Positions 19,012-30,860 of a stretch of 64,000 nt of DNA are shown here, piece after piece. The position numbers and the translations under genes are program-made. Positions within the stretch are counted from its first letter, which is position 1, and each line of letters begins with the position of its first letter. The notes beneath the pieces are model-generated. The model made no database searches, was not told the origin of the DNA, and worked only from the letters and a program-made list of their open reading frames with translations. Origin of the DNA: Cristatella mucedo. Its lineage: Eukaryota; Bryozoa; Phylactolaemata; Cristatellidae. The stretch lies in contig WPIO01000019.1 in NCBI GenBank assembly GCA_009760855.2, positions 4,569,501 to 4,633,500 of the forward strand, read 5' to 3'.

Positions 19012-21102
19012 CTGCAAAAAGACATCGTCGTAATTGTGCCGGCTCAAGCAACACGCAAAATCCTTTAAAAAATTGGAAAAAGTTTAGACTCAGCCTCATT
19101 GCAAGGCGACAGGCGAAGCTTGCTGCCATGGCTAACAAAAACCCCTACAAGCCAGTGAAAACTGCCTAACTGCTACCTAGACTTTGTGCTGGCACATCAG
19201 GTTGTCCTGTTGTTGAGCAAGGCAGTGTCACTAAGAAAATTTGTAGCAGTCATCAGCCATTTAAAGTAACCACTGCTAATGAAGTAAGTGAAAATAAGTG
19301 GCATTATTACCATGTTCTCTATTAGTTTTAGTTATTATTTATATATATTTATATTTATATATTTTTTTTATTTATATATTAGTTATTTTTTCTAGTTTGG
19401 TTTGCCGATCTGAAGAAACACGAATTGTTTGGCATGGCTGACAACAAAAGCTACTAGTTTTCAACTTCTCACTTGGCCAGTCTACGACTTACGGAAAGGG
19501 CAGGGGTGCCTGCCAGGCAAGTAGGTTGGCCTGACAGATCACAAGAGCTCCCCGAAGGTGGAAAGCGGGGCGCTTAGATACGCCAAGTTGTAAGCAATCC
19601 AATGCCAACTATTCAATCAAAAAATGGTTTCTGCTACCTGGCCCTTTGACACAATGATAAGCAAGGTTACTGGAGATGTACACTCTAAGGGTGACATACA
19701 AATGTATTATTATTATTATTGCACTCCAATGGACAGCAGCTCAACACAGCGAATAACAGAATCCTAAAGCATCATCACCGCATGTAAATTCCCTCAAACG
19801 TGTGTGAACAGAATGGAATAACCATCTGAAATGTGCGCACAAACCGTGACAAAAAAATTGAAGCAGAACTGGAGAATATACAAAAATACATATTAGACAA
19901 TTAACTCCTTGATAACTTGAGTAGTGGGGGACATGACTGATCGAATTGGTCTAGTCAATAACATGAAAGCATAACCACCAGGCACTAACATTTTTACAGG
20001 CATCATAGATTTTGCCAATATTACCAGCGTGCATTTACCTGATCAAGATTAGGTGCCGGTGTCTAAAGACCAGGCTGAAAAATGAACGAGCTCCTATTTA
20101 TGCTCACAGATAGCTAGTGAAGCTGGATGCTACTATTCAGCCTGGATTATGCTGATTGTTAAGATTTATTAGCAGTTCCTAAATTGAGATTATTGGAAAA
20201 GGTATGAAAGAAAACGCAGACAGCAAACTCCCATCAGAAGTACATGTGCACTGGGAGTACATGTGTAGCACAATGCCTTTCCAGGCACTTCCACAAGAAG
20301 AGAGCAGCTAGGATATACAGGTTTCGTTGTGAAATACGAAGCAGCAACATTTGCAAATAACACTGATCTCCAGCAATGCATGGCACGGCTACTTGCAACA
20401 TGAATCCTAGCTACCCCCTCATTGATGGCGTCACAAAAGCCAATAACTTGGCGACATTAAAAAAACGCTAAAGCCCACTTATTCCTCACAGCATTTGGTC
20501 GGACCGTGTGAATTGTTCTTTGTATGCTGGTGCGTACTTACACTGTGAATATTGTCACTAACCAATTGACACGCTTCCTTTGCAGCACATATAAAATGCC
20601 TCAAAAGAAATTTAGTTCTCTTACGGCACTGGAAAAATGTCTTACTATTATTACTATTAGTGCCGATCACCCGTAGTGGCATAGTGTGTGGCTGTTTGGA
20701 CAAGGTCGTCCGTTGTAGCACTTAATGAGGGACCAGGCGACAAGACTAGATGGTGCTCAACCTAGCCAGGTAGAGTCGAACGCATCGACGGATGGCGATT
20801 GCCACATATCCACCCCCATAAAATATGACCTGCATGCAGCCCGAAATGAACAACCCATAGAAGATGCAGTTTAGCAGCACGAAATTAAAGAACAAGCAAT
20901 TCTGGGAAAACCAGCACAAAATTGGCCGAGGAGCGTAACAAAGGTTGAGCACAGCAGGTCGACGACTTAATAAGAGCTTAGCTGTCATCCAGAAGAAAGA
21001 TCGGGCAAGGGGGTGTATGAATGGTGGTGGCGCTTACCAAGACACGTTAGCAGCAGCAGAGAGAAAGATAGAGAGAGAGAGAGAGAGAGGAGAGAAAGAG
21101 AG

Positions 21103-21161
<59 letters not shown>

Positions 21162-22844
21162 AGGCAAGCAACATGGCATGTAGCTAAGTGAAGCAGGATC
21201 AGAGCAGTATCAGAATGCACACGTGTGCCCAGTCTTCAGTGGGCTGGATGAGGTTGATGGCTCGTCAAACATTGTCCAAGTGACCTAGTGCCGGTTCAAT
21301 CAACTCTTGCACCCTGGCCATGCCAAGGCATGAACGGACAGGAAAGGGATTTTGCTGGGTGTTCGAGCATTAACAACCTGCTGAGCGACGTGAAGAAATT
21401 CTAGTCTGACATCGCATAACACAATGCCCTTCCAAAAGTGCTCTCTTAGCCTAGCCAAAAGGTCCAAGCATTCCACGGGCAGTAGCAACTCACTAAATGG
21501 CGGATTCCATTGGCGGCATGATAAGTAAACGGCAAAGCCAGAGCCAACTTCCCAGCAGTAATCAGGGCACTAGGCAGCTGAAGATCTTTAATGAAGGTCA
21601 AGTACGTAGTGAAGTCGCCAGGAACAACCATTGGAAGTAGGAAAATTCCATACGAAAAGGTGTAGATCACTAAAAAAGACCAAACAAACAGAATGAAATC
21701 TTTACCAATTAAAATTTAAACGGACAAAAGTAGTGCACTCGCTATGCACTACAACAGAAACGAGCATCGTCGAGGCTAACCCGGAGGGCTTGCAGAGCAT
21801 TGACGAGACTGGATCGATCGTTACCTGTGGAAAGAGCACACCCCGATATCCTGTGAAACAGCGATAGGTTCATGGGCAGCTGCCACTTCCAGATAGCAAG
21901 ATGTGGTGATATGGGGCGACCTTTGGTCTCATTCTTTATCCAAAAGTTTTTCATCTCGTCGGCTGCACTCGTCGGAAGCCTTAAACCAGCCCACATGCAA
22001 TTCATTATATCCTCTAAAGCAAGCAAATAAATGTAAACAGACGGTCTACCACTGCCACTTACAGCTAGCCAGTTTGAGGCCTCTCAAAAGTAATTTTAAC
22101 ACTTATGCTTACAGCCTGAGAAGGTTGGCTTGGAAATGGAGCTGCTGCTCAACAGCAGATGATCGAAAAAGCTGGTCACGTTTTATTATGGTATTTGGCC
22201 TCACTGGTCGAATAATTAAGATATAATGCTTTTCAGACCTCCCCTATTCTTCATAATTTGCTTAATTTTAGCCAAACACTGTTGCTAGTTTCGTACAACT
22301 TTTATAGCAATAAATTACAAGTATTTGACAAAATGAAGAAACAATAGATGGTTTCAAGCATGCATCGTCTTTTCTCACTGGTTTCAATTTGTGCCAAGCG
22401 TTTAATTGGATGAAGGCATGGCCTACTAAAATCCTCCATCAGAAAGAGGCCAAGTACGCCTCTTGATATACCGACAAAGCTTTTGATTAGTGGTTAGCAT
22501 TTTATTTTGTATTCATTTCCGTGAAGAAGAGCCTAAACATACAGCATGAGAAGAATACAAAGTATGCTGGAGCACCATGCTGTCTGTTAGCATAGCTGAA
22601 GAAATTCTGCAGCCAAATCTGCTTGATTAAGAAGCTAGCTTATCCTTACTTGTCATCTTGCCAGCACGCGATTGATCTCTTTAAAGCGTGACCAAGACAC
22701 GCGATCACATATTACCAGTACTTATAAATCCGACTTTAGACACCAGCTCTGAAAAGGGTGCGGTCCTGGATACATTTAAATCTCCTTTGTCACAGAGCCA
22801 CAGTGCAAGTCCGTTAAACACGCACGCACGAGCGTGCACTCGCA

Positions 22845-22889
<45 letters not shown>

Positions 22890-25706
22890 GAGGCTTTACC
22901 ACAAAATTACCAGCCAATGAGAAACTAGAATTATGCATATACGATACAGCAGCTAAAATCGCCTACCGCGGTCCCACTTACCCTCGCATGAGCAACGGGC
23001 TCACTCCCGGATAAAGACGGCTGCATCTTCCAGACAACCTGAGGCAGCAATTACAGCAAACGATACTGTAATATGATGAATTACCAGCATGAGCCGATAT
23101 CAAGCTCCATGTCATACCACTAATAACGTGTTTAGAAACAAATGCAATCACCAAGCAACACCAACAGTAAGCCTAAAGTAATCCGGACCCACGAGTACAT
23201 GCAACAGCAGCTAGTCACTGCCCACATGGCATCAGCATTACCTTATGGGGCCATTGCTTTTTAGTCACATAAAAAATGTGTCCACCGTCGGCAACAAGCT
23301 GCAAGCTCCTCCTAGGTCAGGGCATACGATAATGGCCTTGGGAGTGACCGCTACCGGCTGGGCTAAGGGAGAGTTAGTGTTTTGAGCAGCTCATGACGAC
23401 GATGGATTATTAAATTATAATACCTTTGGCAGCCCACACATACTATCTAGTGGCAGCATACGGTTTTCTATAATAATAATGATCTAATCTAATAATAACA
23501 ATAATAATAATAATAATAACAATGATAAATTAGCATAGCACTCTAGGAGAACGCAATCTTTTTCTACGCACTTTACATATGCTGGAAAAGAAGCAAGTCA
23601 ATTGGTTAATGATAACATGCACAGCATCTGCGCGGATAGATAAGAACACAAAAAGAAATTCACATGGACCCAGGAAATACTGTGAGGCATAGGTAGGGGT
23701 TTAGCTTCTTTTAAAATGTCATCAAGTCGGGAGAATGTCGTGACGTCAGTGAGAAGTGAGCTCCAGGCTTTGGGAGTGATACAGATCTTCAATCGTGATA
23801 GCTTCTCACCTTTCAGCAGACTCCTCGTGCTATCAGCAAGCAAATGACGTCCAGATCCTAGGGTGAGCACAAAGGAACCTTCCTTCCTTTTAACAGCTAA
23901 ATTTCACGACATTTTTAACAAGTGAATGACATATCCTGCCGACACGACAACAAATGTCACAGCTAAGAAGAGGCTAGCCAAACCTGGATAGGTCGCATAT
24001 CAAAGGCCCCAGTCTCCTCCCACTAATTCACAATGGAGCTTCCTAGTGCCATCTTGGCCTCTGCTAGCTAATTATGTTCCAAAAAGGGGGCATGCACTAG
24101 AAGAACGATCATGCGAGAAGGAAATGCCGAGACGTTGAGCAACCGACACAGCATCACGAGCTTGACAGATACCTTTGCTGCCAAGCTGCTCAAGTGTAAG
24201 GATGTTCACGGGATCAAGAAGCTGAAATAGTGCACTACAGTAGGCACCAATGGCATGGAATGTGAGCTATGGCAGGATACCATTAGGAACTATAATGATA
24301 ATGATAACAATGCATTTGTATAGCATCCTCAGAGTACTTTATCTCCTTCTAGGCATTTTACATGTGCTGCAAAGGAAATATGACCATATGGTTAGTGGTA
24401 ACATGCATAATATTTTTAGTGGTAATATGCACAGCGCTGAGGGATTTGAGGCTGGTTCGAAGCAAAGCTCAACGATTTGTGTCGGAAGAGCAGGTGATAC
24501 GATGCCTAGCTTAATTGGAGAGTAGTTCAGATAGATAGGCTGTAGCCACAGAGAATGGACTATAAAAGTGTGACAGAACCTTGAAGTCGACAGGCTACTT
24601 GATTGGGAGCCAGTGCAGGTCGACGAGAAGTGGTGCAGTGTGGCAACTGCGACACTCACGACAGACAAGCCTGGCCACAGAGTTTTGCACAACCTGTAAG
24701 TGCCCTACACAGAGCGACAACTGCGATGTATTCCAATAGACTTCCGAGTTGTGAGGTCAACAGTTCAAAGCCTGCAACTTCACCAAAGTATTTTGCTGAC
24801 ATAGATATAAATGGGATTAAACTCTGCCGGGGCTGGTCTAGAAGACCTGGTGGCATTTGGATGCATAGCATTGAAAAGGATGCATCGAGGACACTGATTA
24901 CCCTAGTGACATACTAGACAGCATCTTGCAGAAGCCTGAATTATGCTACAGCCGAACCTTCCTCACGAGCCACTTGAAGACACCATTACTCCTAATGTGG
25001 AAGTCATTGCGTGATGTATGCATGTAGGGTACATAAATAAAGATGTTCAGTGAACATGCTCTTCCACGGACATGCCATATTAGTTAGGCTACACCACATC
25101 AAGCCACATTCCACCGATTGTCCTTAAGGCTGTTCATAAAAATCCCAAATTAGGCATAAATAGTGCCTGCCGGCCTGCAAGGGTCTTCCTCACATGGAAA
25201 AGGTAGATGGGTACAAATGGCCAAAGCTGCCTAGTGGCTTGTCGCTCTTCCGATGGCTGGCATCAATATGTGCATTACAGCTTAGTGATTCGTTGCTGAG
25301 GCATAAAGGTTACCGGTCTAGTCCCACAATCGACAACCGCCTACACCACTGGTTTCAACAATCCAGACAAGCATTCATCACGGCGTAGAGCTCGACAAAT
25401 TCCCAGCGTACTTGCTGCAAGCATAAGCTAGAAATCCATTCTATGCAAAGCTTATATGAACTCTAAAATCGTCACGAATTCTCTCCAACTTGCTAGCGTG
25501 AAAAGCAAGCTAGGTATACGACCACAGCGGTCGAACATAGAGGGCCATCACCAAGTCACTTGAAAAGTATAATGCCCGACTCCCATATAAAATATAAACG
25601 GTCAAAACAGCATCTGACGATAATAAAATGGCCCTTTCCAGCGACGACAGGTAAACTCACGTAACGCATTAACAACATCGCCGTGGACTTACCTAACCAG
25701 GGCCAT
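18907..25706 (-). CDS. SDHC: Succinate dehydrogenase cytochrome b560 subunit, mitochondrial (complete, 5 exons)
   Basis: Membrane anchor subunit of respiratory complex II. With SDHD it binds heme b and ubiquinone and passes electrons from succinate to the quinone pool in the inner mitochondrial membrane. Coding exons are 25706-25693, 23038-22982, 21979-21825, 21669-21494 and 19011-18907; total 507 nt, 168 aa plus stop (human 169). The N-terminus is a basic, hydroxylated targeting peptide. Family motifs are RPISPHL, LPMNLSLFHRISG (quinone-site S and R region), YHAANGIRHL (heme-ligand His region) and DTGRGFGL. Three hydrophobic segments follow in the expected places. All exon phases agree, and exon 2 is 57 nt as I recall for human. 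One human intron, inside exon 3 here, is absent. The ATG is in AAGATGG context. Confidence 0.96.
20470..20662 (+). mobile_element. LINE family A 3' end
   Basis: Antisense to SDHC. CCCACTTATTCCTCACAGCA, then CTTTGCAGCACATATAAAAT and GTTCTCTTACGGCACTGGAA, and an ATT-type tail: a diverged family A end. Confidence 0.7.
21057..21159. repeat. (GA)n microsatellite
   Basis: About 100 bp of GA repeat with a few interruptions, inside SDHC intron 4. Confidence 0.97.
21494..21669 (-). CDS. SDHC: SDHC exon 4 (codons 76-134)
   Basis: 176 nt, acceptor CTTTTTTAG, donor TTA|GTGAGT. Encodes YTFSYGIFLLPMVVPGDF, then LALALPFTYHAANGIRHL with the conserved His of the heme pocket. Confidence 0.96.
21825..21979 (-). 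CDS. SDHC: SDHC exon 3 (codons 24-75)
   Basis: 155 nt. The acceptor is a less common AAG (GTTTAAG), the donor ACAG|GTAACG. Encodes LPTSAADEMKNFW, RPISPHLAIWKW, and LPMNLSLFHRISGCALST. It covers what are two exons in human. Confidence 0.93.
22845..22889. repeat. (CA)n microsatellite
   Basis: About 22 CA units in SDHC intron 2. Confidence 0.97.
22982..23038 (-). CDS. SDHC: SDHC exon 2 (codons 5-23)
   Basis: 57 nt between TGCCTCAG and GG|GTAAGT, phase 2 in and out. Encodes the Arg/Ser-rich presequence RLSGRCSRLYPGVSPLLMR, with no acidic residue, as expected for a mitochondrial targeting peptide. Confidence 0.85.
23470..23800 (-). mobile_element. LINE family A fragment
   Basis: In SDHC intron 1, same strand as the gene. 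(AAT)n at 23486-23525, then the reverse-complemented family 3' end and UTR. Confidence 0.75.
24291..24700 (-). mobile_element. LINE family A fragment with internal deletion
   Basis: In SDHC intron 1. The tail is at about 24291-24360. ORF words LGLSVVSVAVATLHHFSSTC in an antisense-like frame, and the nucleotide string TTGGGAGCCAGTGCAGGTCG, match the copies at 13180 and 27240. Confidence 0.8.
25693..25706 (-). CDS. SDHC: SDHC exon 1 (codons 1-4 plus 2 nt)
   Basis: Tiny coding exon: ATG GCC CTG GTT AG, then a GTAAGT donor, phase 2. Human SDHC exon 1 also ends in phase 2 after a short M-A-...-L leader. Identified by phase, donor and position rather than length. Confidence 0.8.
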
Positions 25707-26117
25707 CTTGCGTACTGCAGCAAGCGAACATCACGTTTACAGGCTTACGATTATTCTTCAGGTATTTTAACTAACTCCTGAATGAGAATTTAATTCACAT
25801 AAATTTAAATTCGCATCATTAAACCTAGATCTACAGATACAACCTGCCGATATGTGTTCGTTTGGAGGGGATATTCCGGAAAGGGTATCCCCGCTTCCCG
25901 ACGGACTCTTTCCTGTTTCCGGCATCCTTAATACGCGTGACGAATTGGCTTTAAATCCTGAAGGCAGAACGATTATGCAGCAGCCATTGTTTGTGATAAA
26001 AGTGTGAATTCTTTGGCATACTAGCGTTAATTATTTACGTTTAGACGGCTGAGTCACAATGGTGGCCTATCGTGCAATAGGCGTTTGAACATGTATTAAA
26101 CCGGAATGCGCTATCTT
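25707..26117. other. Upstream of SDHC
   Basis: Should hold the SDHC promoter. I see no TATA box. No divergent gene starts here. Confidence 0.4.
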
Positions 26118-26260
26118 AAATAATTCACTTGTATAGCGCCCCGAGAAAACGTAATCTCTATTCAGGCACTTCACATATGCCACGGGCTCGAACTCACGAC
26201 CTCAGTCATCAAATGGTCGAGGCGAGCATTTTAACCACTAAGCTAAACCAGCGTTGGCAT
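26118..26260 (-). mobile_element. tRNA-derived SINE, family 1
   Basis: On the minus strand: head GCTGGTTTAGCTTAGTGGTT (A box) and GGTCGTGAGTTCGAGCCC (B box). It is followed by ATATGTGAAGTGCCTGAATA and a tail that closely matches the LINE family A 3' end (TTTTCTCGGGGCGCTATACA, AAGTGAATTATT). This is the clearest copy of the family. Confidence 0.85.
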
Positions 26261-26699
26261 GTCTGGTTAAAGGCGGTTTAGAGCACAAGCTCATGATATC
26301 TCCGGAACAGTTTTAGCAAAGTCTTCTGCTGGTAATAGTGCCTTTTGGTCAGTCAGTTGTATTTTATGTTTTATTTGAGAGACAATGAGAGTAAATCTCA
26401 CGAATATTTTTAGTTAAATAATAGCATCGATGGTTAACAGTGAGGCGTGAGGCAGTGTGAAAACCTCGGCTATGCTAAGGCTTGCGTAGCTCACGGAGCA
26501 CCTCTCCCCACCCCGTGTGAGATGAAAGGTGTATCAAAACCAAGTGAAATATTTATTCTCACTACGGTCTGGGCTTGCTGGTGCCTCACATCTAACGTGG
26601 TAAATAAATTGATAGGTAAATAAATCGTTAAATAAATAGTTAATATTGTCGCTATGTGCTATACAGGGGCTGTTATCGAGCCGCTCATTATTAGGTCAA

Positions 26700-27775
26700 C
26701 ACTAATAATAACAATAATAATGAACTTGACAAAGTGCTCTCAGAGAACTTAATCTCTTCCATGGGGGCTCTACATTTGCTGCAAAAAGAAACGCGATTGA
26801 ATGGTGAGTAATATCATGCTTGATAAACAACATGAATAACATAGTTAGGAGTGGCATGCACAGGGTCAGCATGCAAATGTGGTTAGTGGCAGCATGCACA
26901 GTGTCAACACGCATAAGCACGTCAAGAACGAATCACAGAGACCCACTAAATGCTGTCCTAAATAGGTGTGTTTTTAAGTTCTTTTTAAATGTGGTCAAGT
27001 CAGGGGATGTTCTGACTCAAGTCGGGAGTGAGTTACAAGCTTTGGGAGCATACGAACTAAATGCACGGTCTCCCAAGGATTTGAGGTTTGTACGTGGTAC
27101 TGGTAAACTGTCGGATTCCGAAAAACGGGTGGTACGATGCTTGACCTGGTCGGGGAGTAGATCTGAGAGATAGGCTGGAGCCAAAGAATGAAGTGACCTA
27201 AAAGTGAGCGACGAAACCTTGAAGTGGATGCGTTGCTTAACTGGTAGCCAGTGCAGGTGGGCGAGAAGTGGTGTGATGTGGCAACTGCGACGCTCACGAC
27301 AGACAAGCCTAGCTGCGGAGTTTTTCACTAGCTGTAATCGCCTGATTGCACATGCCGGTAGGCCAGCCAGCAGTGAGTTACAGAAGTCAAGACGGGATGT
27401 CACAAATGCATGGACCAACTTAGACGCGGTATCCTTATCTAAACAAGGCCGAATTTTAGCAATGTTATGTATCTGAAAGTAGGCAGAATTGATTGTAGAG
27501 CTGATGTGGTCGTCTAACGATAGGTCACTTTGGAACATGACACCTAGATTTCGAGCTGATTCAACAGGAGACATGCTGGCAGAGCCAATTTTGAGCGTCA
27601 GCCTTTCCAATTTCTGAATAACACTGAGTTTGCCCATAACTAGTAAGTTAGTTTTATCATCGTTTAGTTTTAGAAAATTTGCTGCTATCCATGTGTGGAT
27701 GTCATCAATACATGCAGCGAGTTGAGAGAATTCGAGGTGCTCGAAGGCTGAGAGGGATCAAAGCAAAGGTAAAAA
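26700..27775 (-). mobile_element. LINE family A, RT C-terminal copy
   Basis: A 1.1-kb 5'-truncated copy. The tail is at 26703-26720. The minus frame 27637-27017 is open for 206 codons: ARNLGVMFQSDLSLDDHISS, LVHAFVTSRLDFCNSLLAGL, HWLPVKQRIHFKV, LAPAYLSDLLPDQ. The RT catalytic block is missing. Confidence 0.92.
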
Positions 27776-27911
27776 CTGAGAGCCTGACACTTCCATCCAG
27801 TTCGCTCCTTCAATTATTATTAAAGTCATTCAAATGAGCAAGGGCAGGCCAGCTCAACCGTTTTTATATACGTACTATAAAATCCAGCAATTACACTCTC
27901 TGGATTTAGGC

Positions 27912-29540
27912 CAGGGGGTTTTTAACTCAGAGGAGCCGGTCCTTGAACCCCCAAGAGATCCACGGATGAGCTTCACGGGGTCGTGGAAGGGCCGCTCAGG
28001 GGGTACTTTGCGTGTGGCACGTTTCTGGTCCGTGAAAGCATGAAGCCTGCAAAGCTGAAAGAGCATCTTACATGTATTCCTCCTGAAAATGCATCCGTCG
28101 GTGCTGATATATTTCTTGCGAATCTATTTCTTGTGGATTGATAGTAACCCGGATCGTGATTTCCAATAGGATACTATGGAAAAGATTGTTGACTCATTTC
28201 CAGAGCCAGCAAGAAATTTTTCCTGCGTTATAAATAATAAAAAACACTCGCCGATATTAAAAGGTTTCTCACTCATGATTGGTAAGTACGGGTAATCTTC
28301 AATAATTTTGGAGGTTTTGCATTACCCTCATAGTACACTTATGTTTTTATAACACCTCGTTAGCTCATGCGAGGCTCAATTTAACGCTAACTAGATTGCT
28401 ATAAATTTTCTTGCCCTATATATTTTTGTGAACGTGTGACCGCTGATTCATGTAAAGGCTTTACAGTGACAGAATACCTGTAAAGCTTCAACCACTCTCT
28501 GGTGTTCGGTTCGTAGCTCAGAACCGGATTGGTTAGCCAAGTCACATTTTCGACTTCTCGTGTTTTCGTTACCCGAATCTTTCGCAATCCGGTACCCCAC
28601 TCTCGCAAAAGAATTGGCAGCTATGTCATTTCCAATCAGCTTGGAGCTAGATTAAACTAATGATGTCTCTCAATGCAGCCAGCTCATTGTTTTTGTCCGT
28701 TATATATTTGCTGATGTCATCAGAGAAGAATTCGTGAGACCCCTAGTCGGAAACGACCAAGGCCGTCGCCATTATAGAAATAGCAAACATTTTCCTACGA
28801 AAAAGTTCTATCGGTAACTAGGATCTTGGTACTCTGTGCCCAGACGGAGCATCCGCAATGCTTGAAATCGTATCTTTATAATGCTTGAGAAAAAAGCTCC
28901 TTCGGTCACCCTGATCCATTGTTTTCCATCTCGGCATGCATCGGCATCAAAGACTCTGCCAGAAAGGCTTAAATAAGTCTTGTCTTTTCACTTGAAATCA
29001 GTCAACTTTATCAGAGCTAGGAGTGTGAACCATCCAATTTTCACGAAATTTTTTCAAGAAATGGAGCAGAATATAAAGCTCTTCATGCAGGCCTCTGGAT
29101 GCTATGCATTATGGTTTCAAGGTTACTTCAGTCCAGTTAAGCTTTAAGTTAAAATATCGATTGTTCAGTTTTTCCTTGCCAAAATAGACAGTATTAGTGA
29201 TCTCGAGCTTTCAAAAAATGACCTCATTGATCGCTAGAAAAAGTAAATGTTACGTAATGAGTTCAACTCGATCAGTCTCGGAAAATTCTGGTTCGCGTGT
29301 GACAAGCCTACCCTCGTATGGTGAAACGAGTAATGGGTTCTCTGTTTCCGTTTGCCACTATATGCCCCTGTGAGTCAGGGTCTTCAGCGCTCATTTTTAT
29401 CAAAATGAAATTCAAAATAAATTGGATATCAAAGATGATGCATATTTTACCTTACAAAATAACATTACATAGTTTCATCCTGTTATTCAAGCCGAATATA
29501 AAAAACCTCCTCATAGAAATAAAATTTTGAGTAGAGTTTT
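27912..29540 (+). pseudogene. Dead hAT transposase (ZBED/SCAND3-like)
   Basis: The left end near 27914 has a hAT-type start (CAGGGGGTTTTTAACTC) and hyphenated GGTCC/CACGG repeats. Downstream plus-strand fragments in broken frames read MKPAKLKEHLTCIPPENAS (end of a BED zinc finger), SQCSQLIVFVRYIFADVIR, LCPDGASAML, KKAPSVTLIHCFPSRHASAS with KTLPERLK, and FFLAKIDSISDLELS, in the order of a hAT transposase. Many stops and frameshifts; no intact right end seen. Not evidently the autonomous partner of the SPIN-like element, whose ends differ. Confidence 0.8.
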
Positions 29541-29849
29541 TTAACCTCCACATTATGACTGTATTTAATTTTTTATTGTGTGAGCATCAATTCTTGCATG
29601 TAAAAGAGAGAGTGACAAACGTAATCTTTTTCAAGACTGCATACATTATTTGTGTTTAGTGTGTGTTGCACACTAAGGCAATCAAACTTCAATTATACAT
29701 GGTGTTTTATTCATTGCATTCAAACCTATGTTTGAGTGCTAGTGTGGATTTTTTAGGGGCCCCATAGTATGCACCAGATTTATAAGGGATTCTACAGTTA
29801 AAATAACTCCTATAACAAATTCAATACATGCCAATTGTGGTTGTATAGT

Positions 29850-30860
29850 GAACTTCTCAAGCACGTTGAATTAATGTCTCTGATTATTCTACTGGATTTC
29901 TCGACAGTGTTTGACACCACTTATTACCAAGTTCTCGAGTGCATGTTGTCTCACCTGAGCTTCACTGCAATGGCACTGCAGTGCTGTACAGGCAGGTCAT
30001 ATATAGTTGATTTTTTGACAACTTATTTTCTCCCTCTTGCCTATTTAATCATCAAACGCAATTTATGCTCTCATTTTTATGTAGACAAAACAAAGCTGCA
30101 CTCTGCAACAAAACTGCTTTGATGCTAACCTTCCATGCTTCAAATTATCTAATCTTACACGGATTTTATCGCACATATTCACACTTGGCAGAAAAATGCA
30201 TTTTTTAAGGCGGAATGAGAATAGCTCCAACCTAATAGTTTCCGAAACTTTAATGATACTTACAATTTAAAAGGCTAACCTCAGTCCTTAAAACTGGCTA
30301 GGCCAGCATATCTCCATGATGCCTCTGCACGAGTTAGATCACCAAAACGCAGGTACACTTAGATATAAGAACCGCAGCCAAGCTAGCCAATTCGCACTAC
30401 TTCTCTCTGACCTACACTTGCCGTCAAGCAGCGCATCGAATTCAAGGTTCTGTCACCCGCTTTAAGGTCTCTCCATTCTGTTGCTACTGCCTACCTATAT
30501 GAAATACTTAATCCTCACGCTTTACGATCCTCCATTCACGCTGCTGCCTCAAACGGTTTAGTCGAGCCTCTTGGAAAACTTCAATCCTCTGGAAGCAATG
30601 CCTTCACTTCGCTGGTCACACGATCTGCAGCTAACTATTGACTGGCATCACGATATCCCTTGACTTGAAATTGAAAGGAAGTTAAAAACCCACCTGCTCT
30701 TCACAGCATTTGCTCCTGCCATGGAAATTGTCATTCAAGCCCTTAACACAAGGTGAAAATGCACATGACTTTTCAGTTTACATGCTTCTTTTCTTCCATA
30801 CGGGAAGTGTCTAGAAAGAGAATTAGTTCTATTTTGGCATCACGCTAGTTAATTACCATT
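29850..30860 (+). mobile_element. Decayed LINE (family A-like), RT to 3' end
   Basis: LLDFSTVFDTTYYQVL and HFYVDKTKLHSA are remnants of RT motifs (LLDLSAAFDTIDH, FYADDTQLY). Further on, VKQRIEFKVL-like and LHSVATAYL-like fragments lead to a 3' end with GTCTAGAAAGAGAATTAGTT. Probably one old element. Confidence 0.75.

Larger units (their letters stand above)
19012..21493 (-). other. SDHC intron 4
   Basis: 2.5 kb. Contains a possible LINE tail with (ATT)n at 19670-19715, a family A LINE 3' end (20470-20662) and a long (GA)n tract (21057-21159). The rest is unassigned. Confidence 0.7.

Noticed and set aside
20945-21187. ORFs of RE/ER or SL repeats
   Set aside because: Translation of the (GA)n microsatellite.
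26188-26260. Possible tRNA gene on the minus strand
   Set aside because: A and B boxes are present but the cloverleaf stems do not pair and a LINE-like tail follows: a SINE head, not a tRNA gene.
27204-27476. Plus-strand ORFs antisense to LINE A copies (also at 13135, 24603, 47155)
   Set aside because: They recur in every LINE A copy and mirror its ORF; not separate genes.
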